34,315 bases of DNA from Myxococcales bacterium UBA5297 (lineage in GTDB: Bacteria > Myxococcota > Myxococcia > Myxococcales > UBA5297). The notes beneath the pieces are model-generated. The model made no database searches and was not told the origin of the DNA. It saw nothing but the letters and a program-made list of their open reading frames with translations. Made by a program: the position numbers and the translations under genes. Positions 25,234 to 32,651 of the stretch are shown piece after piece. The stretch spans positions 1-34,315 of the forward strand of contig DHSB01000119.1 of NCBI GenBank assembly GCA_002408385.1. Reading direction: 5' to 3'. The stretch's first letter is position 1, and each line of letters starts with the position of its first letter.

Positions 25234-25244
25234 CGGGACGGCGC

Positions 25245-25598
25245 ATGTTCTCCGAAGCCCTGCAGCGCTTTGTCGAAGAGACGGGCGCACAGCTCGCCAT
25301 CTTCTGCGATTACGAAGGCGAGGCGATCGGCCAGGCCTCGGCCGGTCCGGACGACTTCGAGGTCAAGCTGACCGGTGCGCAGCTCGGCGCGGTCACCGCG
25401 GAGCTGCAACGGCTCGCGCGCGCCTACGGACAGGAGGAGCGCGCCTCCTACAGTTTCGCGACCGGCACCACGACCCTCCTCGTCGAGGCGCTCCCCGGCA
25501 ACTACTACCTCGTGGCCGCAGTCGCGGACCCGGCGCGCGTCCCTTGCGCCCGTTGGCATCTCGCCGCGGTCGCCAGGCGCTTCGAGGCAGAGCTGTAG
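25245..25598 (+). CDS. Roadblock/LC7-like domain protein
   Basis: The product is 117 aa, the size of a single roadblock/LC7 domain. It reads MFSEALQRFVEETGAQLAIFCDYEGEAIG, then QLGAVTAELQRLARAYGQ, a beta hairpin (YSFATGTTTLLVEAL) and NYYLVAAVADPA. Roadblock proteins such as MglB act with small Ras-like GTPases in polarity and signalling of myxobacteria. No GTPase gene is adjacent. ATG 25245 is chosen because the fold starts there. The terminator hairpin lies just before it, so an upstream start (25173) is less likely. Confidence 0.7.
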   Translation: MFSEALQRFVEETGAQLAIFCDYEGEAIGQASAGPDDFEVKLTGAQLGAVTAELQRLARAYGQEERASYSFATGTTTLLVEALPGNYYLVAAVADPARVPCARWHLAAVARRFEAEL

Positions 25599-25670
25599 CG
25601 ACGGCTTGGGCTTCTTCTTGACCCCCGGCCGCCTGTCCGCCTGTCCACCCGTCTGCCTGCCGGCCAATCC

Positions 25671-25688
25671 GCCTTGCCGCCGCAAGGC
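25671..25688. other. Hairpin between convergent genes
   Basis: GCCTTGC pairs with GCAAGGC around CGCC. There is no T-tract. It lies in the 98-bp gap between the roadblock and glycosylase genes and may serve as a weak bidirectional terminator. Next to it (25628-25660) is a degenerate CCGCCTGTC-type repeat. Confidence 0.35.
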
Positions 25689-25696
25689 TCTGAAGG

Positions 25697-26371
25697 TCAT
25701 CGACCACCAGCGTTGCTCGAAGGTTTCGGCTGCGCCCGCCGGTCCAACGCCCTTCTCCACTCCGGGTGCTCGGCGAGCTGCCGCAGGGCTTCCGCAAGAA
25801 GCCTCTGGCCCGGTTGCCCCTTGTGCCAGGTCGAGGCGCCGCTCGGGTGCGGCAAGCAGAGCAGCTCGCAGCGATGGCCGAACAGCTCACCCTCGAGCAC
25901 TCGACCCACCACCTGCGCGAGCGCCACCTTGTGGCCGAGCACCTGCTCGATAGCCAGCGCGCCGACGGGGATGACCAGCTTCGGCTCGAGCAGGTCGGCC
26001 TCGGCGCGCAGGTACTCGCGGCAGTTGCCGATCTCTTGAGGACCGGGCTTGCGATCGCCACCCGAGCGCGCCTTTCCGGGGAAACAACGAGCCACTGCCG
26101 CCAGGTAGACCCGGCCGCGAACCTGTGTCTCGCTGGCGCCCGCGCTCTCGAACCAGCGAAAGAGCGTTCGGCCTGCGGTCCAGGCAAACGGCCTGCCGAG
26201 CGCGCCCTCGTGCGGGCCGGGCGCCTGGCCGATGAGGAGGAGAGGCGAGAGCACGGCTTCACCGTGGACGACCGGTCCGGCCATCGCCGGACATCTTCGG
26301 CAGGCATCGAGCTCGCGGTGCAGCGCCCGCAGGGCGCTCAGCCGGCCAGCCGCTGTCTCGGTGCTCCCCAT
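25697..26371 (-). CDS. Uracil-DNA glycosylase family 4/5-like protein
   Basis: The product is 224 aa (232 if it starts at 26395). Members of this family remove uracil from DNA and carry a 4Fe-4S cluster. Four cysteines fit the cluster: C24, C27, C96 and C117. Motif A reads GQAPGPHEGALGRPF, with a Gln where family 4 often has Glu, and the late motif is LPHPSGAS. The NRxPxPxE-like stretch before the last cluster Cys (DRKPGPQEIGNC) is typical. The variant motif A leaves the exact subfamily open. It is divergent from the nucleotidase gene; the two share a 128-bp upstream region. Confidence 0.85.
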   Translation of the reverse strand: MGSTETAAGRLSALRALHRELDACRRCPAMAGPVVHGEAVLSPLLLIGQAPGPHEGALGRPFAWTAGRTLFRWFESAGASETQVRGRVYLAAVARCFPGKARSGGDRKPGPQEIGNCREYLRAEADLLEPKLVIPVGALAIEQVLGHKVALAQVVGRVLEGELFGHRCELLCLPHPSGASTWHKGQPGQRLLAEALRQLAEHPEWRRALDRRAQPKPSSNAGGR

Positions 26372-26465
26372 CGCCCTTTCGCTCTCCTCGCCCATGCGCC
26401 GCCATCGGCCAAAGGCTGCGGACGCTCCGAACGGTTAATCGGCAAGATCATTCGCATCGCTGACA

Positions 26466-26493
26466 TTGTGAGACTCGCGCGGCCGGATAGAAT
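26466..26493 (+). promoter_or_regulatory. Promoter of the 5'-nucleotidase gene
   Basis: TTGTGA (26466-26471), 16-bp spacer, TAGAAT (26488-26493). The start site, 7 nt after the -10, falls on the G of the GTG at 26500, so the mRNA is predicted to be leaderless. Confidence 0.55.
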
Positions 26494-26499
26494 CGGCCC

Positions 26500-28272
26500 G
26501 TGCAAGCTCCCCGCCTCCCTCTCGCTCTGATGCTCACGGTGCTCGCGGCCTGCCCCGGGCGCGCCGCACACCGACCGGACGGTCCCGCTTCGGCCGAGCC
26601 CCCGGTGCGAATCACCTTCGCCGCCACCAACGACCTCCACGGATGGGTTCAGCCCCGTGAGAGCGTCCTGCCCGACGGCACCGTGCTGCGCGCCGGTGGC
26701 TTGAGCCTGCTGTCCGGCTACCTGGCAATCCTGAGAGCGCAGAACCCCGGAGGCGTAGTCGTCGTCGACACGGGCGACCTCTTCCAGGGAACGCTGGTCG
26801 CCAACCTGTCCGAGGGTGAAGTCGTCATCGCGGCCTACAACGAGCTGGGCTACGACGCGGCGGCCATCGGCAACCACGAGTTCGACTACGGCCCGGTCGG
26901 CCCGCGCTCCGCCGCGGTCGGCGCTGACGACGACCCTCTCGGCGCGCTCGCCGAATGCGCCCGAAAGGCTCGCTTCCCCCTGCTCGCCCGGAACGTCCGG
27001 CTCGGCGACGGCACCCCTCCAACGTTCCTGCGCCCATCCATCATCATCGAGCGTCACGGCATCAAGATCGGCCTCCTCGGGCTGCTCACCCCGGCCACCC
27101 CCGAGGTGACCAACCCCGTCAACGTGATGCGCCTGCGCTTTGGCGAGCTCGTGGAGGAGGCTACGGCCGGCGCCGAGGAGCTGCGCGCACAAGGCGCCGA
27201 GCTCGTGGTCGCGCTCGTGCATGCTGGCGGCAGATGCGAGGAGCTCTCCGATCCGCACTCCTTGACGAGCTGTGATCTGCGGGGCGAGATCTTCGAGCTT
27301 CTCCTCAAGCTCCCAAGCGGCCTGTTCGACGCGGTCTTCGCGGGTCACACCCATGCCGGGATCGGCCACTTCGTCAATGCCATGCCGGTCGTCGAGTCGG
27401 GCGCGTTCGGCCGCCAGTTTGGAACCATCGAGCTCGCGGTCGACCCCACGACCCGCCGCCCGATTCCAGCGCAGACCCGAATCCGCGCGGCGATTCCGAT
27501 TTGCGAGCGCACCATCGATGAGACCGGCGACTGCAATGCCAAGGACTGGAGACCGGGGATGACCACCCGCCCCAGCACTTTCGAGGGAGCCCCGGTCGTG
27601 CAGGATCAGCAGCTCGACTCCCTGATTGCCCCCTACTTCGAGCGCGTCGATCTCAAGCACCGGCAGAAGCTCTCGGTCACCATGCCTTCGGCGCTCGCCC
27701 GCGAATACCGCTCGGAGAGCCCGCTCGGCAATGCTCTGGCCGACGCGCTGCGCGAGTCGGAGGGAGCCGATGTCTCGCTGCTCAACAGCGGCGGCCTGCG
27801 AGCCGACCTGCACCCCGGAGAGCTGACGTACGGTACGCTCTACGAGGTCTTTCCCTTCGACAACAGCATCGCGACCCTGCACCTGACTGGCCGAGAAATC
27901 GTGGAGCTGCTCGAGGCGCTGCTGTCGGGCACGCACGGCGTCCCGCAGACCTCGGGGCTGCGCTTCGTGGTCGAGCGCTGCCCGGGCAAGGCGACCATCA
28001 CCGAGATCCGCCTCGCCGACGGGCGCCCCCTCGACAATGAGGCGACCTACAGACTGGTCACGAGCGACTTTCTCGCCCTCGGCGGCGACGGCGTCGGCGA
28101 GGTCCTGGACCGCGTGCCCTCCGAGCGCAAGCACTATGGCCACGAGCGCGACCTCGGCATGCGCGACGCGCTCGCCGAGTGGTTCCTGCACCGTGGAGGC
28201 ACGCTCGAGGGGCGCGTCGACGGCCGGATGAAGCTGCTCGACGCGCCGGCCGACGCCTGCCCGAAGCGATAA
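26500..28272 (+). CDS. 5'-nucleotidase / metallophosphoesterase lipoprotein
   Basis: UshA-type two-domain enzyme. The product is 590 aa. It starts at GTG with no Shine-Dalgarno; a lipobox LAAC (C18) gives a lipid anchor. The N-terminal metallophosphoesterase domain (about 36-300) has NDLHGW (44-49), GDLFQG (92-97), GNHEFDYG (124-131), LVHAGG and GHTHAG (around 281). The C-terminal nucleotidase domain follows (LGNALADALRE, LNSGGLRADLHPGELTYGTLYEVFPFDN). It should hydrolyse nucleotides or related phosphate esters outside the cytoplasm; the real substrate is unknown. It ends near a terminator facing the next gene. Confidence 0.92.
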   Translation: MQAPRLPLALMLTVLAACPGRAAHRPDGPASAEPPVRITFAATNDLHGWVQPRESVLPDGTVLRAGGLSLLSGYLAILRAQNPGGVVVVDTGDLFQGTLVANLSEGEVVIAAYNELGYDAAAIGNHEFDYGPVGPRSAAVGADDDPLGALAECARKARFPLLARNVRLGDGTPPTFLRPSIIIERHGIKIGLLGLLTPATPEVTNPVNVMRLRFGELVEEATAGAEELRAQGAELVVALVHAGGRCEELSDPHSLTSCDLRGEIFELLLKLPSGLFDAVFAGHTHAGIGHFVNAMPVVESGAFGRQFGTIELAVDPTTRRPIPAQTRIRAAIPICERTIDETGDCNAKDWRPGMTTRPSTFEGAPVVQDQQLDSLIAPYFERVDLKHRQKLSVTMPSALAREYRSESPLGNALADALRESEGADVSLLNSGGLRADLHPGELTYGTLYEVFPFDNSIATLHLTGREIVELLEALLSGTHGVPQTSGLRFVVERCPGKATITEIRLADGRPLDNEATYRLVTSDFLALGGDGVGEVLDRVPSERKHYGHERDLGMRDALAEWFLHRGGTLEGRVDGRMKLLDAPADACPKR

Positions 28273-28277
28273 AACAA

Positions 28278-28306
28278 GGGCCGGCGGAGCAGAACCCCGC
28301 CGGCCC
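28278..28306 (-). terminator. Terminator of the small acidic peptide gene
   Basis: A 10-bp GC-rich stem (GGGCCGGCGG with CCGCCGGCCC). Read on the minus strand it is followed by TTGTTTTAT, a good T-tract. On the plus strand there is no T-tract, so it mainly ends the minus-strand transcript. Confidence 0.75.
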
Positions 28307-28331
28307 TGACCATCAAACGTCGACCGAAGGC

Positions 28332-28529
28332 TTACTCCTCGTCGCCGCCGCCCTCGTCGCCACCGCCCTCGTCGCCGCCGCCCTCGTCGTATTCGCCTTC
28401 GTCACCGCCGCCCTCGTCACCGTCGTCTTCCTGCGCGATCGCTGCCGCCGGGAAGAGGACCGTCGTCGTCACGAGCGAACCGGTCAGGAGCCAAGCCACC
28501 ACGAGTCCAATGCGCGAAAGGAGCTTCAT
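28332..28529 (-). CDS. Small secreted Gly/Asp/Glu-repeat peptide
   Basis: The product is 65 aa. A typical signal peptide (about 1-32, ending AAAIAQ) is followed by a ~33-residue tail of EDDGDEGGGDEGEY and then DEGGGDEGGGDEGGGDEE. The mature part is almost only Gly, Asp and Glu, strongly acidic and disordered. Possible roles are calcium binding, surface charge or matrix contact, but all are inference. An AGGATGG ribosome binding site precedes the ATG and a clear terminator follows, which supports a real gene despite the size. The tail's coding DNA is a microsatellite-like repeat that could change length. Confidence 0.72.
   Translation of the reverse strand: MKLLSRIGLVVAWLLTGSLVTTTVLFPAAAIAQEDDGDEGGGDEGEYDEGGGDEGGGDEGGGDEE
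28335..28432. repeat. Short tandem repeat encoding the acidic tail
   Basis: Units of 12-15 bp built on CTCGTCGCCGCCGCC (plus strand) encode GGGDE. Slippage here would change the length of the peptide in frame. Confidence 0.65.
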
Positions 28530-28805
28530 GCATTTCCATCCTGCAAGGGTTTGTGCCGCAGGATAGCCGATAATTTGGAAAAATGGGCAGGCATCCTCCC
28601 GACGACCGGTGGACAGACCTCCTACTCGGGATGGCTTGCTCGGTACGAGGCGGAGGGGTGCGGGTGGAAAAAGCCGCGCGGTGACGGGCGGTTGCACGGA
28701 GACGACGCGACCCGCCACACCCGTGCGTCTTGCGTTCGTCGACTCCCCGCTGTCCGGCTGGCGGCCACGAGCGGGGCGCACCGTGGTGTTAGGATCGGGG
28801 GTGCC

Positions 28806-29882
28806 ATGACCAGAACGGCCACCATCTGCCTCGCCCTTGCAGCCCTCCTCACGCTGCCCTTGTCGGCCCGCGCCCAGTCGCCGGACCTCTTCGCCAAGAA
28901 GCCCCACCGCTGGCGCACCGAGGACCTCGACAAGCGCTTCCTGAAGACGCGTATCGCCAAGGCGCTACAGGAGCCGCCTGCCGACCCGGCCTGTGCGCGG
29001 GTCGTCGCCAGCCTGCTGATGGCGTTCTCCGAGGCGACCCCGTACTTCCACAAGAAGGACGAGAACTACTTCCTCTTCCAAACCCTCATCGCCCCCATCG
29101 CTACCGAGGACTTCCCAGCCGAGGCCTATCTGCGGCACATGGTGCGCCGCACGATGCTCGACCGGAAGGCGCCGGAGGCCTGGCTCAAGACCGCCAAGGT
29201 CCTCAGCGAGCGCTACAAGGCGCCCATAGACCTCGCCCGCCTCGCCTACGCGGTCGACGGGCCGATGCTCATCGACAGCGTCTACTTCAGCCTCGCGGTC
29301 TTCCTCGAGCGCTACCAGGCCGAGGTCGCCCTCGCGCCCAGCCTCGCGCAGGCCTCGGCGCAGCAGCGCTTTCGCGACCAGTACCTCGATCGCGACCTGA
29401 CCTGGGGTGGATTGGTGCTCGCCGACATCCACAAGGAAGACCCGCCCAAGAAGACGAAGAGCAAGGCCGCTTTCGACGAAGAAGAGGAAGAGGGGCCCAG
29501 CTACATCGCCACCCTCATCGTGCCGATAGCCGGCCCGGTCTCGCACCCCATCTTCAAGGCGCCAAAGCAGGAACCCATCCGCGTCCGCGTCAAGCTGTTG
29601 AAGCAGCAGTACATGAACCTGACCAAGGCGGTGGTCTTGAACCCCTACGTCGTGCGCGGCAGGTTCTGGGACTTCAAGGTCGGCGACGGCACCCCGGACA
29701 CCCCGCCTTTCGAGTTCGAGATCCGCGACGGCCTGCTCTTCGAGGACCGCGACTGGAGCCGCTACTCCGGTTTCGCCCTGCCTGGCGACGCGGAAGCCTG
29801 CGCGCTTTGCGTCAATGACCTCTCGCTCCTGGGCCTCAAGCAGAAGCAGGGCGTCGGCCTCAAGGACGGCTTCGCGCACTGA
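28806..29882 (+). CDS. Secreted protein of unknown function
   Basis: The product is 358 aa with a clear signal peptide (about 1-23, ARAQ). It reads as a mostly helical N-terminal half. A charged linker (KKTKSKAAFDEEEEEG, about 217-232) follows, then a beta-rich C-terminal half (YIATLIVPIAGPVSHPIF; IRVRVKLLKQQYMN; VVRGRFWDFKVGD) with a late Cys pair (ACALC). I recognise no family. A TAGGAT hexamer 10 nt before the ATG may be its -10. Probably periplasmic or surface, because no membrane segment is seen after the signal. Confidence 0.78.
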   Translation: MTRTATICLALAALLTLPLSARAQSPDLFAKKPHRWRTEDLDKRFLKTRIAKALQEPPADPACARVVASLLMAFSEATPYFHKKDENYFLFQTLIAPIATEDFPAEAYLRHMVRRTMLDRKAPEAWLKTAKVLSERYKAPIDLARLAYAVDGPMLIDSVYFSLAVFLERYQAEVALAPSLAQASAQQRFRDQYLDRDLTWGGLVLADIHKEDPPKKTKSKAAFDEEEEEGPSYIATLIVPIAGPVSHPIFKAPKQEPIRVRVKLLKQQYMNLTKAVVLNPYVVRGRFWDFKVGDGTPDTPPFEFEIRDGLLFEDRDWSRYSGFALPGDAEACALCVNDLSLLGLKQKQGVGLKDGFAH

Positions 29883-30010
29883 AGCCCGTCGCGCCGCGCG
29901 ACACCGCGGTTCCGCCTCGAGACGCCGCGCTCGATCGCGCCCCGTCGGCGCGGCGCGGCAGCAGCTTTGCACTCGCCGCCCTCCATTTCTTGAGCACCGC
30001 GGAGGGCGAG

Positions 30011-30871
30011 ATGAAGGTGACCGGTCGCAAAGACCCGGAAGCGGCGCGCGCGGGCGAGCCTGGCTCCTCGTTCGACGAGCTTCTCTCCAAACAGCTCGGT
30101 AACAAGGGCCGCAAGCCGCAGGCCGGCGGGAATCCGGCACCCAAGGGCCCGGCGCAGCCTGTCGTGGCGGGCAACGGGCCGAAGGCTTCCCCTGCGGCGC
30201 CCGGGATACGAGCCGAGGCAACCCTGACGGCGAAGCTGCAGGCTGGCCGCCTGCAGTCACAGCTCGTGTCGACAGGTCGGGCGCTCAGCGCGCGCACGGC
30301 TTCCCGCGCGCACGAAACCAGCGTGAGGACCGATGCGCTGCTCGCCCAGGCGCATTCGGCCTCTGCCGACACGAGCCGCGAGCGGCAGGCCGTCCGTTCC
30401 GAAGACGGCCTGCGAATGAACCTCCTTCGCGAGCTCGAGCGTCAGGCACCCGCGACTGCCCCGCGGCACGAGCCCTCGGCCCGAGACCGCGACCGAGGCC
30501 CGGAGCGCTGCGGCGAGCCCTGCGAGGCGGAGGGAGCGAGACCCGCGGGCACGCCCCCAACCCCGGCGACCGCCGAGGCCGGGCCGACAGCACCGGCCGC
30601 CCGGGCTGAAGAGGTGGCGGCCCTCGTCGAGCGGATCGAGGCGGCGGTCAAGAACGGCCAGCCGACCCTCTCGCTGTCGCTCGGAGCGGGCGCGGCAGCG
30701 GCGGTCGAAATCGCGAGGACGGCCAAGGGCGAGGTCTCCATCCGAATCGCCGCCCGAGGCGAGGCGCGCTCGAAGCTCCTCGCGCAGGCCAACGAGCTGA
30801 AGGAAGCCCTGACCGCGCGCGGGCTCAAGGTGCGCTCGCTCGACATCTCGCAGGCGGGCTCGAAGGGCTGA
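30011..30871 (+). CDS. FliK/HpaP-like protein (C-terminal domain only)
   Basis: The product is 286 aa. About 200 N-terminal residues are Ala/Pro/Gly-rich, low complexity and probably disordered. The last ~80 residues read EEVAALVERIEAAVKNGQPTLSLSL, then a GEVSIRIAARGEARSKLL-type stretch, and LKEALTARGLKVRSLDI. This resembles the C-terminal domain of flagellar hook-length (FliK) and type III secretion substrate-switch proteins. No flagellar or secretion gene lies in the window, so the role is only suggested. GGAGGG sits 4 nt before ATG 30011. It follows the unknown secreted protein on the same strand. Confidence 0.6.
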   Translation: MKVTGRKDPEAARAGEPGSSFDELLSKQLGNKGRKPQAGGNPAPKGPAQPVVAGNGPKASPAAPGIRAEATLTAKLQAGRLQSQLVSTGRALSARTASRAHETSVRTDALLAQAHSASADTSRERQAVRSEDGLRMNLLRELERQAPATAPRHEPSARDRDRGPERCGEPCEAEGARPAGTPPTPATAEAGPTAPAARAEEVAALVERIEAAVKNGQPTLSLSLGAGAAAAVEIARTAKGEVSIRIAARGEARSKLLAQANELKEALTARGLKVRSLDISQAGSKG

Positions 30872-30924
30872 TGCTCCCTGGAGCCGCGCAAACCCGCGCG
30901 CGACTCCGCCCCCCTCGAGCCCGA

Positions 30925-30944
30925 GGCCCGGCCGCGAGCGGGCC
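30925..30944. other. Hairpin between convergent genes
   Basis: GGCCCG pairs with CGGGCC around an 8-nt loop, just before the stop codon of the DGQHR gene. No T-tract. Confidence 0.3.
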
Positions 30945-32078
30945 CTACGCCGCCTGTTCCCTCTTCGCCTCCACCTTGATTCCCGCCGCCCTGGCGAGCT
31001 CGCGATAGACCCGCCCGACCCGCTCGACCTGCCCCTTGGCCGGGAACCGCTCGTAGAAGCCTTCGTTCCTGAACTCGCGCTGCAGCTCGGCCCAGGGCGC
31101 GAGGCGCTCGGCCCAGCGCGCCACACGCTCATCGGCCGACCCTTCGTCCTCCGTGGCGAGGTCGGCGCACACGCGCAGCATCGCCTTGAGCGTCACCGGC
31201 CGCCTCACCATGAACGACGCGCTCCCCCACGCCTCGCCCCAGGCCTGCTGGGCCGCCTTGAGAAAGTCCCTGACCACCGCATACTGCCGGTCGGCGGCGC
31301 GCGCGTCGGTGCCCCTCTCCTTGAGGCGCTCCCAGTCCGAGGCGATCCACCGATGCAGCTCGTTGAACAGCTCGGCCTGCAGGATCCACTTCGCCTGCCG
31401 GCTGCGGCCGCCGAGCCGGTTGATCTTGTAGCGCAGCGGGCTGTCGGCCTCGGTGTAGAGCCGCTCGACCACCTTGGCCGCGAACTTCTTGTCGGGCGCC
31501 GCCCACGAGACGCGCTCGTAGAGGTCGACGAGGTGGCTCTTGTTGATGCGCGTGGAGGTCGAGTTGATGATCACGAACATCTCGGCCGCGAAGTCCTCGC
31601 TCTTGCCGTCGAAGATGACGCAGGGCACGTGCATGCCCTTGGCGTCTTCGGGCTGGTGGCTCCTGTAGAAGTGCAGCGCCGCCAGCCGGTGCTGCCCGTC
31701 GATGATCAGGTACTTGCCGCCCGGCTCCTCGAGGTTGCCGACGTTGTCGAAGGTCCCGATCGGATCGAAGTGCAGCCGCTCCGCGGTGAAGAGCAGCACC
31801 GTCCCGGGGATGGGCGGCTGGCTGACGGCGGTCTCGTAGAAGTTCTCGATGGCGGCGACCTTGCGCGAGGAGATCTCCCGCTGGAAGGCCGAGTCCGACT
31901 TCTCGATTCGGGCGATGAAGCCGCCGACCTCGTCGCCCGACTCGGGCTTCTCGGGCGCGATGGTCTCGCCGTCGCCGTAGAAGCGGCTGATGAAGCGGAC
32001 CTTCCCGAGCAGATCCTCGGCCGGATACGACACGAAGTAGAAGACGCTGTCCTTCTGCCTCACCTGCGTTGCCAGCAT
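30945..32078 (-). CDS. DGQHR-domain (DndB-like) protein
   Basis: The product is 377 aa. It carries FQREISSRKVAAIENFYE (about 65-82), the signature DGQHR (127-131) and NSTSTRINKSHLVDLYE (172-188). These are the motifs of the DGQHR family that includes DndB of DNA phosphorothioation. The family is distantly related to the ParB/sulfiredoxin fold. The C-terminal ~190 residues are mostly helical with many Trp and Arg. It has a strong AGGAGG ribosome binding site. It is the last gene of an operon with the Cse2-like and ParB-like genes (82-bp gap to the former). No dndCDE genes are near. A DNA-binding or DNA-modification-linked role is inference. Confidence 0.85.
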   Translation of the reverse strand: MLATQVRQKDSVFYFVSYPAEDLLGKVRFISRFYGDGETIAPEKPESGDEVGGFIARIEKSDSAFQREISSRKVAAIENFYETAVSQPPIPGTVLLFTAERLHFDPIGTFDNVGNLEEPGGKYLIIDGQHRLAALHFYRSHQPEDAKGMHVPCVIFDGKSEDFAAEMFVIINSTSTRINKSHLVDLYERVSWAAPDKKFAAKVVERLYTEADSPLRYKINRLGGRSRQAKWILQAELFNELHRWIASDWERLKERGTDARAADRQYAVVRDFLKAAQQAWGEAWGSASFMVRRPVTLKAMLRVCADLATEDEGSADERVARWAERLAPWAELQREFRNEGFYERFPAKGQVERVGRVYRELARAAGIKVEAKREQAA

Positions 32079-32160
32079 GGAAAGCCTCCTTTTCCCTCAC
32101 CTCGCCGGCCCGCGGGATGCGCACCGGCTGCTCCACGAACCTGCGGCTGCCCGAGCCGAA

Positions 32161-32634
32161 TCAGCCCTGCGCCGCGTAGAAGTCCTTGTCCCAGGCCTTG
32201 CGGACCTTGTCGCTCCAGCCGAACAGGTCGCGCCCGAGCACGCCCCAGTCGACCGGTGTCTTGGCCGCCGAGAGCACCTTGCGGATGCGCGGGACGAGCT
32301 CGTCGACGTCGCGCGCCTGGACGAGCTGCCGATAGCGGGCCGCCTCGGCCGGCTCGAGGGTCGCCGCGCTCGGATAGAGCGCCTTGCGCAAGAACGCGCC
32401 CGGCCTGAAGCCCTCGGGGCTCTCGAGCTGCGGCGCCGCGGGGAAGCAGGCGACAAGATGCGCGAGCCTGAGCCGAATCGAGTCGGGCGCGCCTCCGGCG
32501 AGCTTCCAGAACACCCGCTCCATCATGATCGCGTTGGCGTCGGGCGCCCGCTGCAGCGCGGCCCTCTCCTCGGGGCCAAGCGCGTCGTAGGCCTGGCGCA
32601 GCTCGCGCGCCTGCTGGACCGAAAACTCCTCCAT
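32161..32634 (-). CDS. Stand-alone Cse2/CasB-like protein
   Basis: The product is 157 aa, the usual size for Cse2 (about 160). It aligns by eye along its whole length with E. coli Cse2. ELRQAYDALGPEERAALQR matches the N-terminal LYRAWQQL...AQIRR helix. VFWKL matches AFYRL. RLAHLVACF corresponds to LLRMVFCL. YRQLVQARDVDELVPRIRKVL matches FQLIRADRTADMVQLRRLL. VDWGVLGRDLFGW...DKDF matches LDWPLMARMLTWW...LEDF. In Cascade, Cse2 binds the nucleic acid in the R-loop. Here none of the other cas genes is present. It lies 17 bp after the ParB-like gene, with GGGAG before its ATG, in one operon. Confidence 0.8.
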   Translation of the reverse strand: MEEFSVQQARELRQAYDALGPEERAALQRAPDANAIMMERVFWKLAGGAPDSIRLRLAHLVACFPAAPQLESPEGFRPGAFLRKALYPSAATLEPAEAARYRQLVQARDVDELVPRIRKVLSAAKTPVDWGVLGRDLFGWSDKVRKAWDKDFYAAQG

Positions 32635-32651
32635 CGAAGCATCTCCCTTCT

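Noticed and set aside
26338..28191. 617-codon minus-strand frame over the 5'-nucleotidase gene
   Set aside because: Antisense shadow; the plus strand has all metallophosphoesterase motifs.
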